Below, piece after piece: positions 1 to 5,000 of a stretch of 5,000 nucleotides of DNA; position 1 is the first letter of the stretch, and each line of letters begins with the position of its first letter. The position numbers and the translations under genes were made by a program. Under the pieces are notes generated by a model. That model worked only from the letters and a program-made list of their open reading frames with translations, was not told the origin of the DNA and ran no database searches. This stretch comes from Desulfobacteraceae bacterium. GTDB lineage: Bacteria; Desulfobacterota; Desulfobacteria; Desulfobacterales; Desulfosalsimonadaceae. Where the stretch lies: assembly GCA_021162325.1 (NCBI GenBank), contig JAGGYV010000365.1, positions 1 to 5,000 on the forward strand, given 5' to 3'.

Positions 1-55
1 ATTTAAAACCATAAAAAACCTCTATGTAACTTCATAATGGACGGTGGGCTAAATC

Positions 56-153
56 GTAGGTCGGATTAGCGCGTCAGCGCGTAATCCGACAAATTTCATG
101 GATCGGTTTGACAGAATTCTTTTTTGGGTGGATTACGCGCTAATCCACCCTAC
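56..153. repeat. Inverted pair of REP-like palindromes (REPIN-like)
   Basis: Two imperfect palindromes face each other. The left one begins with GTAGG at 56-60 and folds as a stem of 60-68 with 82-90, continued after a bulged G at 81 by 69-72 with 77-80, closing a GTCA loop. The right one pairs 126-135 with 141-150 perfectly around a five-base loop (CGCGC) and ends with CCTAC at 149-153, the reverse complement of the left GTAGG foot. Both share the core GGATTA...TAATCC. A GTAG foot followed by a hairpin is the known signature of REP sequences mobilised by RAYT (TnpA-REP) transposases, and two REPs in inverted orientation form a REPIN. The assignment is from structure only. No RAYT gene is in this window. 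The hairpins could also act as a bidirectional terminator or stabilise an RNA 3' end. Confidence 0.7.
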
Positions 154-180
154 TATAAAATATAACAAAATACATCACTT

Positions 181-199
181 GCCGGACAAAAAACCCGGC
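181..199. other. Small GC hairpin in noncoding region
   Basis: GCCGG at 181-185 pairs with CCGGC at 195-199 around a nine-base A-rich loop. A run of eight T lies at 221-228, about 20 bases downstream, which is too far for a standard intrinsic terminator. It may mark the 3' end of a transcript entering from the left, but that is weak. Confidence 0.25.
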
Positions 200-250
200 C
201 TTTCATGAACACATTTTAACTTTTTTTTAAAAGTTACTTATCGGCTCGGT

Positions 251-267
251 CCCGGGAACTCCCCGGG
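251..267. other. GC-rich hairpin (CCCGGG/CCCGGG)
   Basis: CCCGGG at 251-256 can pair with CCCGGG at 262-267, giving six G-C pairs around the loop AACTC. No T tract follows on either strand, so a terminator is not supported. The role is unknown. It lies just upstream of the first copy of the approximately 80-bp repeat. Confidence 0.25.
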
Positions 268-301
268 GGGAACACTTCCAAATAAATATATCCACACCCC
301 A

Positions 302-360
302 TTGAAATAATGACATATTTATTTATCATTACAGCGATGATGCGTCACCATGAAAAGCTT
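302..360 (+). repeat. 80-bp repeat family, copy 1 (left half degenerate)
   Basis: From TTGAAAT at 302 to AAAAGCTT at 360, this stretch aligns with copy 2 at 366-444, allowing one-base gaps. It shares the AT-rich middle and the conserved end GCGTCACCATGAAAAGC. The left part of the unit (TAACTCATT...) is not recognisable here. The conserved ends of copies 1 and 2 are 82 bp apart, so the two form a tandem direct repeat. Confidence 0.7.
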
Positions 361-365
361 CCGAC

Positions 366-444
366 TAACTCATTCATAAGCATTTGAAATGATGGACAAG
401 TTATTTATTGATACAGTGGTGACGCGTCACCATGAAAAGCATTT
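366..444 (+). repeat. 80-bp repeat family, copy 2
   Basis: A 79-bp unit runs from TAACTCATT to AAAAGCATTT. It aligns without gaps to the reverse complement of 1901-1979, with roughly 80% identity by eye, and with small gaps to copy 1. It contains the perfect 16-bp palindrome TGGTGACGCGTCACCA at 417-432, which is only partly kept in the other copies. The unit ends 112 bp before the cyclase start and together with copy 3 brackets that gene in inverted orientation. It does not look protein coding. It could be a miniature mobile element or a regulator-binding repeat; the sequence does not decide between them. Confidence 0.8.
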
Positions 445-460
445 TACGAAGCCATCGACC

Positions 461-489
461 TTGAAGATTTCCATTTTACAGTGTATAAA
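461..489 (+). promoter_or_regulatory. Candidate sigma70-type promoter for the diguanylate cyclase
   Basis: TTGAAG at 461-466 resembles a -35 box and TATAAA at 484-489 resembles a -10 box, with a 17-base spacer. Transcription would start near 496 and leave a leader of about 60-70 bases before the cyclase start. The leader contains the hairpin CCGGC (510-514) / GCCGG (525-529). The match is by eye in AT-rich DNA, so chance is possible. Confidence 0.4.
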
Positions 490-556
490 AATCGAAATAC
501 GGATGATTTCCGGCGTGATGAAATGCCGGGCACACCCCCTTGAATAATATAGGTTA

Positions 557-1870
557 TTGATTTCAATGTATTCGGTTAAACGTATCTGTTACCAGCTGAT
601 TATTCCCGTTGTTCTGATCCTCATTTCACTGATGGTCGTCTGGAAATGGCCCCAAATCCAGGAACAGTTCAAAAGCACCAGAGAATTAAAAGCATTTCTG
701 GTTCTTCTGCCGGTGCTTCCCTATGCCATTTTTTTCATCGGCATACTGATGGGATGGCGCTACAACAATATGGGACTGGTGATGGGTTCATGCGTACTTG
801 GCCTGTCCTATTTTACAACCCTGCGTTTTGCCCCGGGCCAATGGTCAAATACGTTTTATGAAGCCTATATTTTCCTTTTCCCGCTAAATATGGTCATGTG
901 TTCTTTGCTCATTAAGCGGTATATTTTTACCACAAAGGGGTTTTTAAGCCTTTTTCTACTTTTATTTCAAATTCTTATAATTGCCATCCTATGTGATCAA
1001 ATTGATTTCTCATCCTCGGCCGTTGTATCAAAATTTGACAGCCTCTTCCCTTTTGCCTCGATCCGGCTGGATGATTTTTCAAATGGATTAAAATCGTTTT
1101 TCAAAATGGACCGCCTGGTCATTTTCAAACAGATACCAACCCCTGCTATTCTTTCGTTTTTACTTTGCCTGACTTATTTATCTGTCCGGTTTATAAAAAA
1201 CAGGGACATACTGCTTGCCGGGTATATCGGCAGCCTGGCGGCGGTTTTTCTGTCAGCTGCCGCCAACCAACCGGAACCGGCTTCCGTTGTCTTCCACATC
1301 ACCGCAGGGCTGATTCTTATTTTGACCAATATTGAGGCCTCTTTTTTCATGGCCTATAATGATGCGCTTACCGGTCTGCCTGGACGGCGGAGCCTGAATG
1401 AAAGCATGATGAATCTGGGTAAAAAATATACCATTGCCATGATGGATATTGATCATTTTAAAAAATTTAATGATACATATGGCCATAAAACCGGCGATGA
1501 TGTATTAAAGGTCGTTGGCACCCGGTTGAAGGGAATCTCCGGACAGGCAAAAGTATTCCGGTATGGTGGTGAAGAGTTTACCGCAGTTTTTCCGGGAAAA
1601 TCAGTTAAAGAGAGCATGCCCCATCTTGAAAATTTCAGAAAAATGCTTGAAACCAGCCAATTTGTCGTCCGCTTGCGCACACGAAAACAAAGTACGCCGG
1701 TAAAGCGGGGGCAAGGGCCTATTGCCAGACAAAAACAAATACAGATAACCATCAGTATCGGAGTCGCTGAACCGGAAAAACAGACCATGACTCCGGAAAA
1801 AGTAATCAAGGCAGCGGACAAAGCGCTGTACAAAGCCAAAAGAAGCGGGCGCAACCGGGTTTGCCGCTGA
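557..1870 (+). CDS. Membrane-anchored diguanylate cyclase (GGDEF domain)
   Basis: The protein would make c-di-GMP from two GTP at the inner membrane. The N-terminal 265 residues are very hydrophobic, with about eight likely membrane segments (roughly 13-30, 46-66, 71-88, 102-119, 129-146, 196-213, 217-236, 242-260), and match no sensor domain I can name. A C-terminal GGDEF domain starts at NDALTGLPGRR (268-278), continues with MDIDHFKKFNDTYGH (296-310) and has an intact active-site GGEEF at 337-341, preceded by RY. It ends with the usual SIGVA and ADKALYKAKRSGRN motifs. The inhibitory I-site RxxD, expected at 328-331, reads SGQA, so product inhibition through that site is probably lost. A basic insertion at about 372-394 precedes ITISIGVA; similar insertions occur in some GGDEF subfamilies. 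The start is uncertain: TTG at 557 lies close to AGG at 551-553, and ATG at 566, giving a product three residues shorter, is equally plausible. There is no EAL domain. Confidence 0.93.
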   Translation: MISMYSVKRICYQLIIPVVLILISLMVVWKWPQIQEQFKSTRELKAFLVLLPVLPYAIFFIGILMGWRYNNMGLVMGSCVLGLSYFTTLRFAPGQWSNTFYEAYIFLFPLNMVMCSLLIKRYIFTTKGFLSLFLLLFQILIIAILCDQIDFSSSAVVSKFDSLFPFASIRLDDFSNGLKSFFKMDRLVIFKQIPTPAILSFLLCLTYLSVRFIKNRDILLAGYIGSLAAVFLSAAANQPEPASVVFHITAGLILILTNIEASFFMAYNDALTGLPGRRSLNESMMNLGKKYTIAMMDIDHFKKFNDTYGHKTGDDVLKVVGTRLKGISGQAKVFRYGGEEFTAVFPGKSVKESMPHLENFRKMLETSQFVVRLRTRKQSTPVKRGQGPIARQKQIQITISIGVAEPEKQTMTPEKVIKAADKALYKAKRSGRNRVCR

Positions 1871-1899
1871 TTTGAAGCGTTGCGCATTGGCAAACCGGT
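1854..1899 (+). terminator. Possible hairpin over the cyclase stop codon
   Basis: ACCGGGTTTGCC (1854-1865) and GGCAAACCGGT (1889-1899) pair over 11 bp with one bulged G. The 23-base loop contains the TGA stop at 1868-1870. The next bases are AAAAAGCTTTT rather than a clean T run, so this is a weak candidate for a terminator or a 3'-end stabilising fold. Confidence 0.25.
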
Positions 1900-1900
1900 A

Positions 1901-1979
1901 AAAAGCTTTTCATGATGACGCATCACCACTGTATGCAAAAACAACTTATCAATTATTTCAAGCCATTATAAATGAGTTA
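1901..1979 (-). repeat. 80-bp repeat family, copy 3 (inverted)
   Basis: Read on the minus strand from 1979 to 1901, this begins TAACTCATT and ends GTCATCATGAAAAGCTTTT. It aligns without gaps to copy 2 along 79 bases. Most differences lie in the AT-rich left half. The right part, ATACAGTGGTGA-GCGTCA-CATGAAAAGC, is nearly invariant. It fills most of the gap between the cyclase and the alkane monooxygenase, so it lies in the 3' region of one gene and the 5' region of the next. Confidence 0.8.
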
Positions 1980-2023
1980 TTTGAAAGTCAGTTTCAGATG
2001 GACAAAAAAAAGGAAAAAAACAA

Positions 2024-3094
2024 ATGAATGCCTTATTCTTTTCAATGGTGTACCTGGTTCCGGTCAGCGTGTATTTTGGCTACTGGCTGGGAGGGATTTA
2101 TACCTTTACAACACCCTTTTTAGTTTTTGGAATTGGACCGGTCCTGGATTTTATTATTGGAAGATATACGCGCAACCCATCTGAAGAAGCAGAAAAAAAA
2201 CTTGAAGCAGATAATCGGTATAAAATGGTGACCATCTTTTGCACGCCGATTCAGCTGGCAGTTTTTTTCTGGGGAGCTTACGTGGTCTGTTATGATAATT
2301 TATCGACCCTGGAACTGGTTGGTTTTATTCTCTCTATCGGCATATCATCCGATATTCTGGGGCTTAGTGCGGCCCATGAACTGGCCCATCGAATAAATGA
2401 AAAATTCGAGCCAATGCTTTCTAAAATCATGTACTGTACAGTATTGTACATTCATTTCGGGATGGAACATGTCATAGGGCATCACAAACGGGTGGCTACG
2501 CCCGAAGATCCGGCAACCGCTCGCATAGGGGAGTCGTTTTATGCGTACTTACCGCGATCCGTTTTTGGCGGGTTTAACAGTATATGGGAATTTGAAGCCG
2601 ACCGAATGAAAAAACAAAATAAACCGGTTTGGCACATGAGCAACCCAATGGTCGCAGCGATCCTGGCCCAGACTGCCTTTACGATTTTCATTGCCGTGGT
2701 ATTCGGTGGAATGGGTATTCTTTATCTTTTTGCACAAAGTTTTATCGCGATTTTTTTAGTTGAGAATGCCAACTATGTGGTGCATTACGGGCTATTGCGC
2801 AAAGAAATCGCGCCGGGAGAATATGAACCGGTCCGACCCTGGCATTCCTGGAATTCCAGCAACTGGCTTTCCAATCATTTTCTGTTTAACATACAGCGCC
2901 ACTCCGACCATCATTACAAACCCGGCCGCCGCTATCAGTTACTGCATCACTATGATGAAGTTCCCCAACTGCCAACCGGATATGCCGCAATGATTGTGCT
3001 GGCGCTCATTCCTCCGTTGTGGCGAAAAGTCATGGATCCACGGATTCTGAAATTCAGACAGAGCCAAAAGCCGGATACGTCAGTGCAGCCATAG
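2024..3094 (+). CDS. alkB: Alkane 1-monooxygenase, AlkB type (membrane di-iron)
   Basis: AlkB enzymes are inner-membrane non-heme di-iron hydroxylases. They oxidise n-alkanes to 1-alkanols with O2 and electrons from rubredoxin and rubredoxin reductase. All histidine motifs of the family are present: HELAHR at 118-123, EHVIGHH at 148-154, NYVVHYGL at 250-257 and IQRHSDHH at 290-297, giving the nine expected ligand histidines. Other family stretches include VATPEDPATAR with GES soon after, HSWNSSNWLSNH, PQLPTGY and VMDP near the C terminus. Hydrophobic segments flank the motifs as expected. At 356 residues it is shorter than the 401-residue Pseudomonas GPo1 enzyme, mainly at the N terminus. The start is supported by AGGA at 2011-2014, nine bases upstream. 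The usual Glu of the EHYGL motif is Val253 here. No rubredoxin or reductase gene lies in the window, so partners must be elsewhere. A related hydroxylase with another substrate, such as XylM-like, is less likely given the full-length AlkB resemblance. Confidence 0.93.
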   Translation: MNALFFSMVYLVPVSVYFGYWLGGIYTFTTPFLVFGIGPVLDFIIGRYTRNPSEEAEKKLEADNRYKMVTIFCTPIQLAVFFWGAYVVCYDNLSTLELVGFILSIGISSDILGLSAAHELAHRINEKFEPMLSKIMYCTVLYIHFGMEHVIGHHKRVATPEDPATARIGESFYAYLPRSVFGGFNSIWEFEADRMKKQNKPVWHMSNPMVAAILAQTAFTIFIAVVFGGMGILYLFAQSFIAIFLVENANYVVHYGLLRKEIAPGEYEPVRPWHSWNSSNWLSNHFLFNIQRHSDHHYKPGRRYQLLHHYDEVPQLPTGYAAMIVLALIPPLWRKVMDPRILKFRQSQKPDTSVQP

Positions 3095-3212
3095 ACCCCA
3101 TGCCGCCGGCAGTGGCAAGCGAATAGTTTTTCAATAGCCGGTTAAATTCTATATTGATTTCCATATCTTAATACCTTTAAAAGAAGATTTCTTTAAAAAA
3201 GGTAAGCTTCGA

Positions 3213-3380
3213 ATGCCCAAAGCAAAACCGTTAATTTCCATTAGATTAGATGCAGATGTATTAGATTGGTTTAAATCAAATGGTGTAGGGTATCAAACTC
3301 GTATGAATGCTGTTCTGCGTATGTATATGGATGCACATAGGCATAACAAATCAATAAACTCTGACAGGCACAATATATAG
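3213..3380 (+). CDS. BrnA-like (DUF4415) antitoxin, orphan and probably 5'-truncated
   Basis: This 55-residue protein begins MPKAKPLISIRLDADVLDWF and contains GYQTRMNAVLRMYM. That is the C-terminal ribbon-helix-helix-type domain of the BrnA/DUF4415 antitoxin family, which binds DNA as a dimer and neutralises the BrnT ribonuclease in type II toxin-antitoxin systems. A ribosome site (AAAGG, ending at 3202) precedes ATG 3213 at suitable distance. No BrnT gene is present: only 118 bp separate it from alkB, too short for a toxin of about 90 residues. The same frame stays open upstream to 3138. Just before the Met it reads IPLKEDFFKKGKLR, which resembles the segment normally preceding this domain in the family, yet no ATG, GTG or TTG lies in that extension. 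I infer an antitoxin that lost its 5' end and toxin, possibly still translated from the internal Met. Family assignment is from memory of the motif. Confidence 0.7.
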   Translation: MPKAKPLISIRLDADVLDWFKSNGVGYQTRMNAVLRMYMDAHRHNKSINSDRHNI

Positions 3381-3443
3381 CGTTTTTATTATACGCCTGT
3401 TGCCACGCTTTGAATATGACCAAAAATTAATGAAAATAAAAAA

Positions 3444-4622
3444 TTAATACATTTCATACTTAACCAGCCTCCCATCCAACCCCCCGGCCTGGATCGGTTT
3501 TTTCCATGAAGCCTTGAGCCCCATTTTTTTAACGTACGCCCGGTCTCCGAAATAAATATAGGCAGCCGATTGATTGCATTTTTGTTTGAGAAAATCACCG
3601 AGTTTTTTATGAAACACATTCAGGTTCTGATGTTTTCCCATCCGAATGCCGTAAGGCGGGTTTGCGATGATAATTTGATTCTCAAGGACGGGTAATGATG
3701 AAAAATCCGATTGCGTAATGCGCACATTGGGCCCAAAATGAAGTCCCAGCAGGTTTGTTTTTGAAATATAAACCGCCTGTTCGGATATATCGCTGCCGGC
3801 AATCAGGCCTTCAGGCAATTGCTTGATGTTAGCGTCCGCTTCCTTTTTGATCTGTTCCCAAACTGTGGCGTCAAAATCAGGAAGAATTTCAAACCCGAAT
3901 TTTTTTCTGAAAATGCCGGCCGGAATCCGACAAAAATGCATCAGGGCCTCACACAAAAGTGTTCCGGAACCGCACATAGGATCATATATCGGGACGGAAC
4001 CATCCCATTGGGTCAGCCGGATGATGGCTGCGGCTACTGTTTCCTGCATCGGGGCGGACACGGCTTCCTCCCGGTATCCGCGTTTGTGAAGCGAACCGCC
4101 GGAGGTGTCTATGCTGATCACGGCCTGGTCATTGTTTATATAAAGATTTAACAGAACGTCCGGGTCTTCTATTGAAACATCAGGGCGCAAACCAGCCTTA
4201 TAAAGCAGGGAGTCCACTATCGCATCTTTTAATCGCAGGGACGCGAATTTTGAATGGTTAATTTTGCTGTTGGCAACATTGGCGGCTACCGCAAAAGTTT
4301 TGTTTTTAGAGAAAAAATCACTCCACCGGATTTGCTTTGCAATCCGGTACAGCGTATCCGTGTCCGGGCAGGCAAAAGAAAAAACCGGGGCAACCACTCT
4401 GGATATCAGGCGTGATGTATAATTAATCCGGTACAGTGTTTTTTTATCAGCTGTAAAGTATAGTCCGCGGTAAGCCGATTTTATTTCTTCTGCCCCAAGT
4501 TCGGTAAGTTCTTTTGCGCCGATGTCCTTGATGCTTTCATCGATCTGGGCAAAATACCGGGAATCTCTCAGGTATTCATAGTCTGTGATCAGGGGTTTGC
4601 CTTTTTTTCGTTTTACTTCCAT
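3444..4622 (-). CDS. THUMP-domain class I SAM-dependent RNA methyltransferase (RlmL-like)
   Basis: This 392-residue protein belongs to the family of Bacillus YpsC and the N-terminal half of E. coli RlmKL, which N2-methylates a guanine of 23S rRNA. A THUMP RNA-binding region covers about residues 25-175 and is followed by the typical SLHKRGYR at 177-184. The Rossmann methyltransferase part has the SAM-binding motif DPMCGSGT (214-221), GSDIS (276-280) at the next strand and the catalytic NPPYG (321-325) that places the target amino group. It ends in LDGRLVKYEMY as relatives do. The length is normal for the single-enzyme form; the RlmK half is absent. About 20 basic, charged residues precede the first domain strand (YFAQIDES), a slightly long N terminus. 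No strong ribosome site is seen upstream of ATG 4622, so the start is only likely. The gene is convergent with alkB and the antitoxin gene. The exact target base is inferred from homologues. Confidence 0.92.
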   Translation of the reverse strand: MEVKRKKGKPLITDYEYLRDSRYFAQIDESIKDIGAKELTELGAEEIKSAYRGLYFTADKKTLYRINYTSRLISRVVAPVFSFACPDTDTLYRIAKQIRWSDFFSKNKTFAVAANVANSKINHSKFASLRLKDAIVDSLLYKAGLRPDVSIEDPDVLLNLYINNDQAVISIDTSGGSLHKRGYREEAVSAPMQETVAAAIIRLTQWDGSVPIYDPMCGSGTLLCEALMHFCRIPAGIFRKKFGFEILPDFDATVWEQIKKEADANIKQLPEGLIAGSDISEQAVYISKTNLLGLHFGPNVRITQSDFSSLPVLENQIIIANPPYGIRMGKHQNLNVFHKKLGDFLKQKCNQSAAYIYFGDRAYVKKMGLKASWKKPIQAGGLDGRLVKYEMY

Positions 4623-4701
4623 GTCTTTTTATTTCTTTAAACAAGTGATAGGGTTGATGTAAAAGTAAACTTACTCTTAATCATAATCTGTTTCAGTTCA
4701 G

Positions 4702-5000
4702 TACTGTCCGGTTAGGTTTTTGCATAAGCAGTTAAAAATTAAATAAAAAATCAGGATGCCATCTTGTTCAAGTTCTAAAAGAAGATGATTTTGCTCGTGA
4801 AAACATTGCCCCCAAAGACGGTATTGGAAAAAGCAGCTTTTTTGAAGCCATTAATTCCAGAGGTCTCGAACAATTAGAATACGTATTCCAAAATCTAAGC
4901 ACCGAAGCAGGCAAGATTTTGCCTAAAAAATATGCCGGGCTCGGTGAGCTTGTATCAATTGATGGCTCTTTGATTGATGCTGTGCTTTCAATGTACTGGG
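4702..5000 (+). mobile_element. Left part of an IS4-like insertion sequence (runs off the window)
   Basis: The element is inferred from the transposase frame at 4736-5000. Its left end is placed tentatively near 4702, where TACTGTCCGGTTAGG begins, because the coding similarity starts soon after and IS termini usually lie some tens of bases before the transposase. The right inverted repeat and any target duplication lie outside the window, so the boundary cannot be confirmed here. The end sits about 80 bp upstream of the methyltransferase start and may overlap its promoter region. Confidence 0.4.
4736..5000 (+). CDS. IS4-family-like transposase, N-terminal part, no in-frame start
   Basis: The frame opens after a TAA at 4733-4735 and runs through the window edge. 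It reads GCHLVQVLKEDDFAREN, then IAPKDGIGKSSFFEAI and LGELVSIDGSLIDAV. This is the start of a DDE transposase of the IS4 type; the Asp in SIDGS is likely the first catalytic acid. The rest of the catalytic domain is beyond 5000. No ATG, GTG or TTG occurs in this frame before the conserved region. A TTG at 4720 in another frame begins a run of eight codons (LHKQLKIK) that stops at 4744-4746. Removing one A from the A/T-rich run near 4741 would join the two frames, so a one-base insertion may have inactivated the gene. The copy could be a pseudogene, but the missing 3' part prevents a firm call. Confidence 0.7.

Noticed and set aside
366..444. Repeats as integron attC sites around a gene cassette
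   Set aside because: No paired GTTRRRY/RYYYAAC core sites are visible, and the flanking copies are inverted rather than direct as in cassette arrays.
1453..1944. Long open frame on the minus strand within the cyclase gene (163 codons)
   Set aside because: It lies antisense to the well-supported GGDEF domain, and its translation shows no recognisable domain. It is a shadow frame.
1946..1972. Possible promoter for alkB (TTATCA ... TATAAA)
   Set aside because: The -10-like box is fair, but the best -35-like hexamer gives a 15-base spacer and a poor match, and both lie within AT-rich repeat copy 3.
3380..3396. Hairpin GCGT...ACGC after the antitoxin as a terminator
   Set aside because: Only four base pairs, with no following T run; not supportable.
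3819..4151. Plus-strand open frames inside the RNA methyltransferase gene
   Set aside because: They overlap the conserved SAM-binding region of the minus-strand gene and have no family features.
4663..4676. Short dyad AGTAA-AC-TTACT upstream of the methyltransferase
   Set aside because: Five-base arms in AT-rich DNA are expected by chance, and no promoter of good quality overlaps it.

Overview
This window looks like a chromosomal segment of a Gram-negative bacterium, moderately AT-rich and dense in repeats. It holds three complete protein genes of clear family: a membrane diguanylate cyclase, an AlkB-type alkane monooxygenase and a THUMP-domain RNA methyltransferase. It also holds one short antitoxin-like gene and the truncated start of a transposase. 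No rRNA, tRNA or CRISPR array is visible. The gene mix, with AlkB, GGDEF signalling, GTAG-type REP palindromes and an IS4-like transposase, fits proteobacteria in the broad sense, including Desulfobacterota. No marker fixes the lineage, so that assignment is an inference.

Layout. Bases 1-556 carry no credible gene. They contain an inverted pair of REP-like palindromes (56-153), two small GC hairpins, two tandem copies of an approximately 80-bp repeat (302-360 and 366-444) and a plausible sigma70-type promoter (461-489) for the next gene. Bases 557-1870 (+) encode a membrane-anchored diguanylate cyclase. Bases 1901-1979 hold a third copy of the 80-bp repeat in inverted orientation, so the cyclase is bracketed by inverted repeats. 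Bases 2024-3094 (+) encode an integral-membrane non-heme di-iron alkane 1-monooxygenase. Bases 3213-3380 (+) encode a small BrnA-like (DUF4415) protein with no toxin gene beside it; its family-like reading frame continues upstream without a usual start codon. Bases 3444-4622 (-) encode the RNA methyltransferase, convergent with the preceding genes. From about 4702 to the right edge lies the left part of an IS element with an IS4-like transposase fragment that lacks an in-frame start.

How the genes relate. The cyclase and the monooxygenase are codirectional but separated by 153 bp containing a repeat, so no operon is evident. A link between c-di-GMP signalling and alkane use would be speculation. 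The methyltransferase is a housekeeping-type gene. The orphan antitoxin, the repeats and the IS end indicate a plastic accessory region. The least explained structure is the repeat family that brackets the cyclase gene.
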